Positions 14,583-22,003 of a stretch of 27,941 nt of DNA are shown piece after piece. This stretch comes from an uncultured Dialister sp. GTDB taxonomy: Bacteria > Bacillota > Negativicutes > Veillonellales > Dialisteraceae. The notes beneath the pieces are model-generated. The model worked only from the letters and a program-made list of their open reading frames with translations, did no database searches and was not told the DNA's origin. The translations under genes were made by a program, and so were the position numbers. The stretch lies in NCBI GenBank assembly GCA_934193095.1, contig CAKPUX010000026.1, forward strand, positions 1-27,941, given 5' to 3'. Positions within the stretch are counted from its first letter, which is position 1; each line of letters opens with the position of its first letter.

Positions 14583-15575
14583 CTACCCGCTCATCATATC
14601 CCGCACCAGCTGATACACCTTCTCCATCGGGAGGCTTGCCATCCTGCATCCTTTCGTCCCCGGATGCTCTGCCAAAAGGACGTGGCTGTTGTCATTCCCA
14701 TAGGGACCGCTTCTATCCGGAAGTGTCGGCCCGAAGAGGGCGATGATGGGCGTGTGGACGGCGTTTGCGATGTGGAGGGGGCCGGTGTCACTGGAAATGT
14801 GGAGCGCCGCCATTTTTTCAAGAGCGGCGAGTTCTAAGAGATTCGTCTGTCCCATAAGGTTCACGGTATACGGGGAAGGAGAAATTTTCCGGATGGCTTC
14901 GCCCATGGGCATCTCGCCTTTTGAGCCTGCGATGACGGTGGTGATATTGTCCTCGGCGAGTTTCCTTGCAAGCTCGCCCCAGTACTCGATGGGCCATTTC
15001 TTATAGTCACCTCGGGTGCCTGGGACGAGAAGAACGTAGCTTCCTTTGACGCCGTTCGTCCAGAGAAGCGTAGTGACGGTTTCCATTTCTTTTGTCAGAT
15101 CAGGAAGGGGAAATTCGATCTTGTCTGCGGGGCAGCCCAGACAGCGCATGACGTCTAAAAGCTGCTCGATGATGTGTCCGTGCTTATGGGAGCCGGAGAT
15201 CGGTTTGCTGAAAAGGAAGCTGCCTTCACGTGCATCATGATAGCCGATCTTTTTCTTGCCGCCGGAGAGGAAGGAGATGAGCCCGCTCTTGGCGATCATC
15301 TGCAGGTCGATGACGAGATCGAAGTGATGCGCATGCAGGTCTTTGCGGATCTCTCTCCAGTAGGAGAACTGCTTGATGCGCTTCCGGTCGACGAGGTAGA
15401 CTTCATCGATCCACGGCTTGCCGGGAAGGATCCCCGCAAAGGCAGGATGTACGGCCCAGGTGATCCTCGCTTCGGGATAGGCCTTGCGCAGGGCGTAGAG
15501 GGAGGGGAGCGCGTGGATGATGTCCCCCAAGGAGCTCATTTTTATGATCAGGATATTTTTATACGTCTTTGGCAT
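14583..15575 (-). CDS. LPS heptosyltransferase I-like (GT9, WaaC type)
   Basis: 330-residue GT-B enzyme expected to transfer L-glycero-D-manno-heptose from ADP-heptose to the Kdo region of LPS. The N-terminus MSSLGDIIHALPSLYALR (13-30) matches the WaaC signature closely. PGTRGDYKKWP (185-195) carries the conserved Lys, and SSDTGPLHIANA (261-272) is the C-terminal nucleotide-binding motif with D263. Start: ATG at 15575, AAGGA eight bases upstream. GC content is like the housekeeping genes, unlike the GT genes to its left. Its promoter region (15650-15688) is nearly the same as that of the heptose kinase gene, fitting joint control of heptose supply and use. Confidence 0.88.
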   Translation of the reverse strand: MPKTYKNILIIKMSSLGDIIHALPSLYALRKAYPEARITWAVHPAFAGILPGKPWIDEVYLVDRKRIKQFSYWREIRKDLHAHHFDLVIDLQMIAKSGLISFLSGGKKKIGYHDAREGSFLFSKPISGSHKHGHIIEQLLDVMRCLGCPADKIEFPLPDLTKEMETVTTLLWTNGVKGSYVLLVPGTRGDYKKWPIEYWGELARKLAEDNITTVIAGSKGEMPMGEAIRKISPSPYTVNLMGQTNLLELAALEKMAALHISSDTGPLHIANAVHTPIIALFGPTLPDRSGPYGNDNSHVLLAEHPGTKGCRMASLPMEKVYQLVRDMMSG

Positions 15576-15649
15576 GATGGATGTCCTTGGATCCGGCTCA
15601 GCTCGCCGTATCTTGGGCGCTTTGGCGGATCGGAATGATAAAATATATG

Positions 15650-15688
15650 TTTATTTTATCACATTTCAGCAGCTGCTTCGATGAAAAT
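15650..15688 (-). promoter_or_regulatory. Promoter of the WaaC-like gene, shared design with the hldA promoter
   Basis: TTTATTTTATCACATTT (15650-15666), nine variable bases, CTTCGATGA (15676-15684), AAAT. Read on the minus strand it gives the extended -10 TGTGATAAAAT. The same blocks with identical spacing occur at 18166-18204. The variable part overlaps a small palindrome, AGCAGCTGCT. Confidence 0.65.
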
Positions 15689-15696
15689 TCCACTAA

Positions 15697-15725
15697 AAAG
15701 GACGCGGATGTATTCCGCGTCCTTT
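15697..15725 (-). terminator. Terminator after the Rpn-type gene
   Basis: AAAGGACGCGGA (15697-15708) pairs perfectly with TCCGCGTCCTTT (15714-15725) around a 5-base loop. On the minus strand the stem is followed by CCTTTTTAG, a short T run. Confidence 0.8.
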
Positions 15726-15777
15726 GCTAGGGAAACACTGATGAAATCGTTGTCAGATTTAATCGGCGTTCCCTAGC
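15726..15777. repeat. Palindromic repeat, copy 1
   Basis: GCTAGGGAAACACTGATGAAATC (arm at 15726-15748) pairs with 15756-15777 (right arm ending GTTCCCTAGC) with a few G-T pairs and one bulge. A related palindrome is at 20931-20974; shared core GAAACRCTGAT-AAATC / GATT-AATC-G-GTTCCC. It starts next to the terminator and ends nine bases before the Rpn stop codon. Confidence 0.75.
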
Positions 15778-15785
15778 TATAGCCG

Positions 15786-16793
15786 CTAGCAGGGAAGCGA
15801 CTCTTCTTCTGCGATTCTCTTGATATCATCCTCTGACTGCCCGGTGATTCTCACGATGATTTCCAACGGCATATGATTTTCCAGCATGCGCACCGTGATT
15901 TCGCGTTGATTTTCCGCTTTCCCAAGCCGCACACCATCTCGTACACCTTCCTTTCTCCCATCCTGTCTGCCAAGAAGATATCCTTTGTCTACGCCGGCTT
16001 TCGCGATACCTACGCTGAGATTGCACATGATGTCCACCATCCCTTCTTCTGATTCATTGAGTTTGATCTGATAGTCATTTTCCAGGGTCTTCATTTTCCC
16101 TGCTGCGTTGTCATCGGATTTGAAAAGTTCATAGAGAAGGCGCAGGAGGCGATTCCCTGGATCTCGCTTTTTGCTGCTGATATAGACCATGACAGCCTGC
16201 GCAAGGTCGTAGTGTTTTTCTTCTTCCTCTATCATGCCATACTTGAGATTCTCCTGCACGCGATACTGCGTGATACCGCTTTCGTCGCCAGGAGGATCCA
16301 TGCAGAGCCAGATGCTGTAAACTTTTCTGATCTTTTCATAGTGTGATTTGTCGAAGTCCACATCGTGCTGCGCGGAAATCAGGCGGCTCACATAGTAGAG
16401 CGCGCGTGTAACGAGTGGATAGGAAACGCTGGCACTGTGCTGGGCTTCTACATTGATGATGAGTCCAAGGGCGCTGCCATCCGGGGTGCTGGCTCGGAAG
16501 CGAATGTCAAAGGTAACGGTCCCCTCGGTCAGCGTCTTGTCTTCTGTATTTTCTCCGAGAATGCGGGGAAACGGGCGAGCATTGGTCTTGTCTGGCATGA
16601 CGGGTACACTCGCCACTTCTGGCGTCCCTTGGATGTAGATGTCTCGGATGTCTTCGATGGTGCTGTCCTCAAATTCCGGCACACAGTACTTCAAGATCCA
16701 TGCCAGGATTTTTCGGCTGGCAAGCAGTTTCTTCGCATTGGCATCGTACTCCGAATTGCGCCCCGCCAGATAGAGGTCTTCGAGTGTCTCCAT
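15786..16793 (-). CDS. Rpn-family recombination-promoting nuclease (PD-(D/E)XK, putative transposase)
   Basis: 335-residue protein of the Rpn/Transposase_31-like group, nucleases reported to raise RecA-independent recombination and, in one case, to serve in phage defence. The catalytic core is visible as D96 (TVTFDIRFRA) and E116-x-Q118 (GLIINVEAQHS), the E-x-Q variant usual for this family. The C-terminal part has Gly-spaced basic repeats (GRQDGRKEGVRDGVRLGK, about 275-292) and an acidic helical end (SEDDIKRIAEEE), also usual. Start: ATG at 16793, with AAAGGAGGG six bases upstream. It stands alone with its own promoter and terminator beside a palindromic repeat. Such genes are often multicopy in Negativicutes. 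Confidence 0.85.
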   Translation of the reverse strand: METLEDLYLAGRNSEYDANAKKLLASRKILAWILKYCVPEFEDSTIEDIRDIYIQGTPEVASVPVMPDKTNARPFPRILGENTEDKTLTEGTVTFDIRFRASTPDGSALGLIINVEAQHSASVSYPLVTRALYYVSRLISAQHDVDFDKSHYEKIRKVYSIWLCMDPPGDESGITQYRVQENLKYGMIEEEEKHYDLAQAVMVYISSKKRDPGNRLLRLLYELFKSDDNAAGKMKTLENDYQIKLNESEEGMVDIMCNLSVGIAKAGVDKGYLLGRQDGRKEGVRDGVRLGKAENQREITVRMLENHMPLEIIVRITGQSEDDIKRIAEEESLPC

Positions 16794-16814
16794 ACGCGGC
16801 CCTCCTTTACTTTT

Positions 16815-16823
16815 ATTGTATCA
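16815..16823 (-). promoter_or_regulatory. Extended -10 of the Rpn-type gene
   Basis: Minus-strand TGATACAAT in the context TGTGATACAATAAAAG, 22 bases before the start codon. The leader would be very short. No good -35 is present. Confidence 0.55.
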
Positions 16824-16887
16824 CAGTTCGTAAAGAGAATATGAGAAGTCCGGTATTCACACAGCTGATATGCGGTTAAAAGGAGTT

Positions 16888-16962
16888 ATGGAAACCATGT
16901 ATAATGCCGGCTCCTTTCTATTGGCTATAATGAATCTCTACATAGGCTTTCTTGCTGTCTAA
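16888..16962 (+). CDS. Possible 24-residue hydrophobic peptide
   Basis: A plus-strand frame, METMYNAGSFLLAIMNLYIGFLAV, follows AAAAGGAG, but the gap to the ATG is only two bases, shorter than normal. It lies in the 297-base spacer upstream of the Rpn gene, on the opposite strand. It is hydrophobic enough to be a small membrane peptide of the type I toxin kind, but could easily be chance. The spacer also has a 7-bp hairpin, GTCCCTT-CTCT-AAGGGAC, at 16985-17002 and no other gene. Confidence 0.25.
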   Translation: METMYNAGSFLLAIMNLYIGFLAV

Positions 16963-17090
16963 ATCCATCCTACGCCTTTGGCGCGTCCCTTCTCTAAGGG
17001 ACCTTGTATCATGCAATACCAAATGAGACAGACACGGCAAGCACTATGTTTCTCGCTACGTTTTCCCTAAGTCCATGGAACCCATTGCCT

Positions 17091-18077
17091 CTATTTTTCT
17101 TTTTCAAGTGCTTTCAAAAGCTCTTCGCGGCTGACGGCATAGGTACCGAGCTTGGCGACTACGACACCGGCAGCGAGATTTGCAAGGTAAGCACTGGCCA
17201 CAGGTGCGATACCACCGGCGATACCCATGGCGAAGACGGCGATGACAGTATCCCCTGCGCCGGAGACATCGAAGACTTCCTGCGCTTTGGTCGGAATGTG
17301 CTCGATCTCCTCCTCCCGGATGAAGGAGAGACCGGCTTCGGAGCGGGTGACGATGATGCTGCCGAGATGGAATCTTTTCATCACGTCGCGAGCTGCTTGT
17401 TCGACAGGCTGATCTTCATTGCGGATGGGATTGGGGAGAACGGCGTTGATCTCCTTGAGGTTCGGCGTGATGTAGTCAGCGCCGGCGTACTTCATCCAGT
17501 TCGTCCCTTTCGGATCCACGATGACCGGCACGTGGTGCGCCTTACAGGCAGCGATGATTTTCTGGCAGTTTTCTTCGGTGCATGCCCCTTTGCCGTAGTC
17601 AGAAATGATGAGACAGTCCAGCCCCTCATCCAGCTTCTTGTAGATGCCGGCAAGGAAATGCTCTGCCTCTTTTCCCGTCACAGCGGCGGACTCTTCAAAG
17701 TCGAGACGCAGCATCTGCTGATGACCACCGATCACGCGCAGCTTCGTCGTTGTCGGACGATCGGTCGGAATAAGGCCGGCTCCGTCGATCCCTCTGGCGC
17801 GCAGTTTTTCAAGCAGGCTCTTTCCGTGATAGTCCTTTCCCACAAAGCCTGCAATGCTGACCTGACAGGCAAGACGCGTCAGATTGTGCGCCACGTTTGC
17901 TGCGCCTCCCAGCGTTTCCATTTCCGATCGCACGTGCGCGATCGGCACGGGGGCTTCCGGGGAAATGCGGGTCACTTCGCTGTAGTAGTATTTATCGAGC
18001 ATCACGTCACCTGCGACAAGGATCCGGCACTGGGATGTGCGCGTGGCGACAAAGCTATAAAGTTCCTTCTTATCCAT
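17091..18077 (-). CDS. hldA: D-glycero-beta-D-manno-heptose-7-phosphate kinase (HldA/RfaE domain I)
   Basis: 328-residue PfkB/ribokinase-family kinase that phosphorylates heptose-7-phosphate at C1, a step toward ADP-heptose for LPS inner core. Key features are LVAGDVMLDKYYYSEVTRIS (20-39), the substrate Gly-Gly region METLGGAANVAHNLTRL (53-69), and the catalytic VSGAGDTVIA (271-280, base D276). The nucleotidyltransferase domain of the bifunctional HldE is absent, so a separate gene must supply it. Start: ATG at 18077 with GAGGA four bases upstream; ATGs at 18095 and 18098 lack a good site. A leader hairpin (18121-18142) and an extended -10 (18169-18177) precede it. Confidence 0.88.
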   Translation of the reverse strand: MDKKELYSFVATRTSQCRILVAGDVMLDKYYYSEVTRISPEAPVPIAHVRSEMETLGGAANVAHNLTRLACQVSIAGFVGKDYHGKSLLEKLRARGIDGAGLIPTDRPTTTKLRVIGGHQQMLRLDFEESAAVTGKEAEHFLAGIYKKLDEGLDCLIISDYGKGACTEENCQKIIAACKAHHVPVIVDPKGTNWMKYAGADYITPNLKEINAVLPNPIRNEDQPVEQAARDVMKRFHLGSIIVTRSEAGLSFIREEEIEHIPTKAQEVFDVSGAGDTVIAVFAMGIAGGIAPVASAYLANLAAGVVVAKLGTYAVSREELLKALEKEK

Positions 18078-18120
18078 AAGTTCCTCAAATTCCATCATAT
18101 AACCGAGCTGCCCTTAGAAT

Positions 18121-18142
18121 GATAGGGCATAAATGCCCTATC
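18121..18142 (-). promoter_or_regulatory. Perfect palindrome in the hldA leader
   Basis: GATAGGGCAT-AA-ATGCCCTATC is a perfect 10-bp inverted repeat lying between the predicted transcription start (near 18162) and the start codon. It may act as an RNA hairpin or as an operator. No T run follows on the minus strand, so it is not a simple terminator. Confidence 0.6.
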
Positions 18143-18165
18143 TGCTGCAGGGACTCTCTATTGGC

Positions 18166-18204
18166 TTTATTTTATCACATTTGAAGGTTCCCTTCGATGA
18201 GAAT
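18166..18204 (-). promoter_or_regulatory. hldA promoter, same design as the WaaC-like promoter
   Basis: TTTATTTTATCACATTT, nine variable bases, CTTCGATGA, GAAT; identical block spacing to 15650-15688. On the minus strand it reads TGTGATAAAAT as an extended -10. The variable part contains the palindrome GAAGG-TTC-CCTTC (18183-18195). Confidence 0.65.
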
Positions 18205-18340
18205 ACACGGAAAATAGCGCAGGCAGCGATCTCATAGTTGGAAAAGATGTTATACACTCTCGGGTTTTCCTCCATCAAAGAAGCATTTACGGGAGAGAAC
18301 CATAGCGCTCTCTAGTCGCCAGTCACTGATCGCACGCAAA

Positions 18341-18376
18341 GAAAAATTCCCCGGGAATAAATCTCGGGGAATTCTT
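18341..18376 (-). terminator. Terminator after rplI
   Basis: AATTCCCCGGGA (18345-18356) pairs with TCTCGGGGAATT (18362-18373) with one wobble. On the minus strand it is followed by TTTTTCTTT. Confidence 0.88.
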
Positions 18377-18383
18377 ATCATTC

Positions 18384-18830
18384 TTATTCTGTGACGACGG
18401 AGACGTGGACGGTGCTGGTGACCTGCTGGTGGACCCAGACCTCTACGTCATATTCACCGACGGTCTTGATCGGCGCTTTGAGACGGATATTTTTCTTTTC
18501 GAGCTTGAATTTGTACTGCTTCTCGAGAGCTTCGCTGATATCCTTGCCGGTGACGGAGCCGAAGATGCGGCCGTCTTCCCCGCTCTGGACTTTGATGACG
18601 ACCTTGACGGCCTTGAGCTGGGAGGCCATGATGACAGCTTCGTCTGCTGCGACCTTGCTCTTGAATTCTTTCGCTTCCTGACGCTGGGAGGCGGTATTGA
18701 GGTTTGCCTTGGTGCCTTCTACGCCAAGGCCTTTACGGATGAGCACGTTGCGGCCATACGCATCAGCGACTTCGATGACGTCGCCCTTTTTTCCCATTTT
18801 CTTTACGTCTTGCAGTAATACGACTTTCAT
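18384..18830 (-). CDS. rplI: 50S ribosomal protein L9
   Basis: 148-residue L9, a two-domain protein on the L1 side of the large subunit. The N-terminal domain MKVVLLQDVKKMGKKGDVIE followed by GRNVLIRKGLG matches the family signature. A long charged linker helix and the C-terminal domain (GSVTGKDISEAL, then VGEYDVEVWVHQQVTSTVHV) follow. Length is normal. It starts at 18830 within the last bases of gdpP (ATGA overlap) and uses the GGAGG at the end of gdpP, so the two are translationally coupled, as in many Firmicutes. A strong terminator follows; dnaB, its usual next neighbour, is elsewhere. Confidence 0.97.
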   Translation of the reverse strand: MKVVLLQDVKKMGKKGDVIEVADAYGRNVLIRKGLGVEGTKANLNTASQRQEAKEFKSKVAADEAVIMASQLKAVKVVIKVQSGEDGRIFGSVTGKDISEALEKQYKFKLEKKNIRLKAPIKTVGEYDVEVWVHQQVTSTVHVSVVTE

Positions 18831-20812
18831 TCTTTTTCCTCCTCTACTTGTTTACGGACTTGGGTCAGGATGACCTTTTCCGCTGCTTCTTTATTTCCAT
18901 CTTTGCCCAGCTGGCAGCCTGCCACGGTGAGATGACCGCCGCCGCCCAAGGCTTCCATGACGACCTGTACATTGATCGAGCCGTCGGAGCGGGCAGAGAG
19001 ACAGAGTCCATTGTCTGTGTGATAGAAAAGGAAACTGGTCCGGATCTCCTTCACGGTCACAAGGTAGTCTGCGATCTGTCCGGCGAGTACCTGGGAGTCT
19101 TCTGTCCCCTCCGGGCACTCAGCGATCGCGATATAGTTATCGATGAGCTTCATATGGGCCAGGATCTCTGCCTTGGTCTTGATGAAGTGGATGTCCTCCG
19201 CAAAGAGCCTGTGCACGAGCTTCGTATCTGCCCCGCAGCGGCGCAGGAAGCTCGCCGCATCAAAGGTACGGACGCTGGTCTGGACGGCGAAGTTCTTCGT
19301 ATCGACGACGATGCCTGCATAGAGGCAGGACGCCTCGATCTCATTCATTTCTTCATCCCCGCCGTAGTACTGGACGAGCTCGGTCACAAGCTCGGACGCC
19401 GATGAGGCGGATGGCTCCATGTATGTCAGAAGCGGCTGTCGGATGATGGAGGCCGCACGACGGTGATGATCGATGACGACCTTTTTCACGGCTTTTTTGA
19501 GGACTTCCGGGGCTGCGACGAGCTCGGGGATGTGCGTGTCGGTGATGATGACGACGGTCTTATCCGTCATGAGTCCCTTTGCCTCGCTCTCATCGATGAG
19601 GAGCCCTTCGGCGGCGCCGCTCTTCTCGATAGCATCGACCATCTTGCGGCAGGTGTCACGCTCCTTCGAGAGGACGACATGCGCCTCGACATGGGAGGCG
19701 CGCGCGAGGTGGGCGACGCCGACCGCCGATCCCAAGGCATCGAAGTCTTCATGATTATGCCCCATGACGAGCACCATATCTGCGTCTTCGATGATTTCCT
19801 TCAGCGCCTGTGCGACGACGCGGACACGCACACGGGTGGAGGAGACGGACGTCGGCGATTTCCCGCCGAAGGCCTTCACTTCCTTCCCGAGGCGGACGAT
19901 CGCCTGATCCCCGCCGCGTCCAAGGGCGAGGTCAAGGGAGACTTGCGCCTCTTCGAACTGTTTCATGAAGGAATCGCTGCTCTGGACGATGCCGATAGAG
20001 AGCGTGACCGGGATGCGGTTCACCGTATGAATCGCGCGGACTGCATCGAGGATCTCGAAATTGCTCTCCATCATTTCCGCAAGTGCCTTGTGTGAAATGC
20101 ACGCCACGAAATCATTCGTCGAGTACTGCTTAATGAAGCCCTCTTTCGCATTGAAGGAGGAGAGGACCTTCTCCGTGACATCCGAGAGCAGGGCCGAGCG
20201 CTCGACATCGGTGAGGTCCGCGGTGACCTCCGGCACATTGTCGATACGGATGAGGCAGAAGACCGGCCGCGCTTCATCGCACGCCTTCACCGCTTTTTCG
20301 ACATCCGTGCGGTCCATGAAGTAGAATACCATGAAGTGCGTATCGTTCTTCTCTCCGGTGTCCAGAAATTTGTAGAAAACACGGAAGAAGGACTCGCCCG
20401 CATGGCACTCGAACCACCCGGTCTTGCCCCAGATCTTGGAGATCTTCTGCCCGGTGATGAGATCCTGAAAACGGACGCCGACCTCAGCTCCCTCGCCGAG
20501 CCAGCCGCGGAAGACATTGTTCGCCCAGACCAGCTCTTTCTTCTCATCCATCATCGCGATGCCGACAGGGAGGTTTTTCACCGCATACACCGTACCGGCT
20601 GAAACGCCGGAGGACAGGTCGTCCAGATAGCGCAGAAGCTTCTTCTCCTGCCCGTAGTCGGAGCGCTTCACGTAGACGATGACCCCAGCCACGATGATAA
20701 AGAAGAGCAGCCCCAGCGGCCAATTCTGCGTGGCAAGCAGCAGTGCGGCCAGGAGCAGCAGGCCGATCATGAGCTTTGCGGTCCTCGTATATACCCATAT
20801 ATCGCTCAGCAT
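18827..20812 (-). CDS. gdpP: Cyclic-di-AMP phosphodiesterase GdpP (YybT-like)
   Basis: 661-residue membrane enzyme that hydrolyses c-di-AMP to pApA, affecting potassium balance, cell wall and beta-lactam response. Order: two membrane helices (about 13-48), a degenerate PAS domain (about 75-165), a degenerate GGDEF domain (about 180-310, with GRGGDQAIV in place of GGDEF), then DHH/DHHA1. Metal-binding residues are H352, D356 and D358 (GHNHEDFDALGS), D425 (VIITDTH), D448-H449-H450 (VVIDHHRR) and D504 (GIVVDTKNF); the DHHA1 motif is GGGGHLTVAG (623-632). Start: ATG at 20812, AAAGGAG six bases upstream. It overlaps rplI by four bases. Confidence 0.96.
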   Translation of the reverse strand: MLSDIWVYTRTAKLMIGLLLLAALLLATQNWPLGLLFFIIVAGVIVYVKRSDYGQEKKLLRYLDDLSSGVSAGTVYAVKNLPVGIAMMDEKKELVWANNVFRGWLGEGAEVGVRFQDLITGQKISKIWGKTGWFECHAGESFFRVFYKFLDTGEKNDTHFMVFYFMDRTDVEKAVKACDEARPVFCLIRIDNVPEVTADLTDVERSALLSDVTEKVLSSFNAKEGFIKQYSTNDFVACISHKALAEMMESNFEILDAVRAIHTVNRIPVTLSIGIVQSSDSFMKQFEEAQVSLDLALGRGGDQAIVRLGKEVKAFGGKSPTSVSSTRVRVRVVAQALKEIIEDADMVLVMGHNHEDFDALGSAVGVAHLARASHVEAHVVLSKERDTCRKMVDAIEKSGAAEGLLIDESEAKGLMTDKTVVIITDTHIPELVAAPEVLKKAVKKVVIDHHRRAASIIRQPLLTYMEPSASSASELVTELVQYYGGDEEMNEIEASCLYAGIVVDTKNFAVQTSVRTFDAASFLRRCGADTKLVHRLFAEDIHFIKTKAEILAHMKLIDNYIAIAECPEGTEDSQVLAGQIADYLVTVKEIRTSFLFYHTDNGLCLSARSDGSINVQVVMEALGGGGHLTVAGCQLGKDGNKEAAEKVILTQVRKQVEEEKE

Positions 20813-20930
20813 AGTTGTCTCCTTTGTTCGTTACGAAATCGGGAGGCAGCCTGTCTCACGGGCAGCACCCGCCGATTTTTTCGATGATTCTTACTCTTTA
20901 TCGTACTCGAAACGGGCAAAGAATGCAAGA

Positions 20931-20974
20931 GAAACGCTGATTAAATCGCAGAGCCAGATTGAATCAGTGTTCCC
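20931..20974. repeat. Palindromic repeat, copy 2
   Basis: GAAACGCTGATTAAATC (20931-20947) pairs imperfectly with GATTGAATCAGTGTTCCC (20957-20974). Both arms match the element at 15726-15777. It lies about 120 bases upstream of gdpP. Confidence 0.75.
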
Positions 20975-21026
20975 CAAACCACCATGCCTTATCGGCTTCA
21001 CTATGAATGAAAGGCGTTAGTGCATA

Positions 21027-21188
21027 GATTCAACAGGTTCTATAGGTTCAATGGGTTCAGAAGGTGTGGTTCGGCGCATCAAAATTAGTAGCGCCGCAAA
21101 GCTATATATGGGGTATTGGGACGCTATATGAATTGTGCGTCCCTTCCACCCCCGTTGAACCCTCTGAACCCAATGAACCCGCCCAACC
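21027..21188. repeat. Inverted pair of nonamer arrays around a GGCGC hairpin
   Basis: Left array (21027-21064): GATTCAACA, GGTTCTATA, GGTTCAATG, GGTTCAGAA. Right array (21151-21188): CCCGTTGAA, CCCTCTGAA, CCCAATGAA, CCCGCCCAA. The two are near reverse complements and could form a long stem. Between them lies GTTCGGCGCAT...AGCGCCGCAAA (21069-21100), a form of the dispersed GCGGCGC hairpin. No gene is seen in the region 20813-21250. Confidence 0.8.
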
Positions 21189-21250
21189 TGACGGCCGACT
21201 TTCATAGTAAAGGGACAAGAAGAAGGCAGAATACAGGGCGCACAATACAA

Positions 21251-21289
21251 ATGACCGAAGGCGGCTTCTTTTTCGCCTTCGGCCATTTT
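21251..21289 (-). terminator. Terminator of the transporter-araD operon
   Basis: TGACCGAAGGCG (21252-21263) pairs with CGCCTTCGGCCA (21274-21285) with one wobble and a 10-base loop. T-rich bases follow on both strands. It lies 26 bases past the araD stop. Confidence 0.82.
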
Positions 21290-21310
21290 CAGCAAACAGC
21301 GCAGGTCATT

Positions 21311-22003
21311 TTATTTTTGTCCGTAGTAGGCCTTAGGTCCATGCTTGCGCTGGTAATGCTTTTCCAAGATATAGGGAGGCAGTGCTGCTGCCGGATTGAT
21401 CTGCAGTGTCTTCCATGCCATTTCTGCGATCTCCTCCAAGACCACACTATGGTAAACGGCTTCTGCCGGATCTTTCCCCCAGGTGAAGGGCCCATGATTT
21501 CTGACGAGGACGCCCGGCACGGCCAATGGTTCCCTTCCCGTTTCCTTCACGGTTTCCACGATGACACGGCCCGTATTTTTCTCATAGGCTTCCTGCACTT
21601 CATCCCGAGTGAGGCTGCGGCTCACGGGGACGGCTCCATAAAAATAGTCTGCATGCGTGGTTCCAAGTGGCGGGATTTCCATGCCCGCCTGTGCAAAAAC
21701 CACGGCATGGGTGGAATGCGTATGGACGACGCCGCCGATCTCCGGAAAGGCCTTATACAGCTCCAGATGTGTCGGCGTATCGGAAGAGGGATTGAGCGTC
21801 CCCTCCACAATGCGTCCTTCCAGATCGACCACCACCATATCCGATGGCTGCATGCCCTGATACGGCACGCCGGATGGCTTGATGACGACGAGGCCCCGCG
21901 CGCGGTCGATCCCGCTCACGTTCCCCCAGGTATAGAGCACCACGCCGCGGCGGAAAAGCTCAAGATTGGCCTCACAGACGGTTTCCTTCAGTGCTTCAAG
22001 CAT
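21311..22003 (-). CDS. araD: L-ribulose-5-phosphate 4-epimerase (AraD/UlaF/SgbE type)
   Basis: 230-residue class II aldolase-family enzyme that interconverts L-ribulose-5-phosphate and D-xylulose-5-phosphate. It follows E. coli AraD through most of its length: TWGNVSGIDRARGLVVIKPS (25-44), PSSDTPTHLELYKAFP (72-87), the zinc ligands in HTHSTHA (H94, H96), GTTHADYFYGAVPVSR, RNHGPFTWGK (zinc His) and the C-terminal EKHYQRKHGPKAYYGQK. Start: the ATG at 22003 matches the usual MLEALK start and has GAGG nine bases upstream; the ATG at 22009 is too close. The gene overlaps the ATPase gene by eight bases, so it belongs to the transporter operon, an unusual partner for an iron-type transporter. Confidence 0.93.
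   Translation of the reverse strand: MLEALKETVCEANLELFRRGVVLYTWGNVSGIDRARGLVVIKPSGVPYQGMQPSDMVVVDLEGRIVEGTLNPSSDTPTHLELYKAFPEIGGVVHTHSTHAVVFAQAGMEIPPLGTTHADYFYGAVPVSRSLTRDEVQEAYEKNTGRVIVETVKETGREPLAVPGVLVRNHGPFTWGKDPAEAVYHSVVLEEIAEMAWKTLQINPAAALPPYILEKHYQRKHGPKAYYGQK

Noticed and set aside
17004..18122. 372-codon plus-strand frame over hldA, and similar long frames over fbpC (21966-23042), fbpB (23681-24754) and fbpA (25029-25949)
   Set aside because: All are antisense shadows of genes with intact catalytic motifs; none has a plausible start or protein-like composition.
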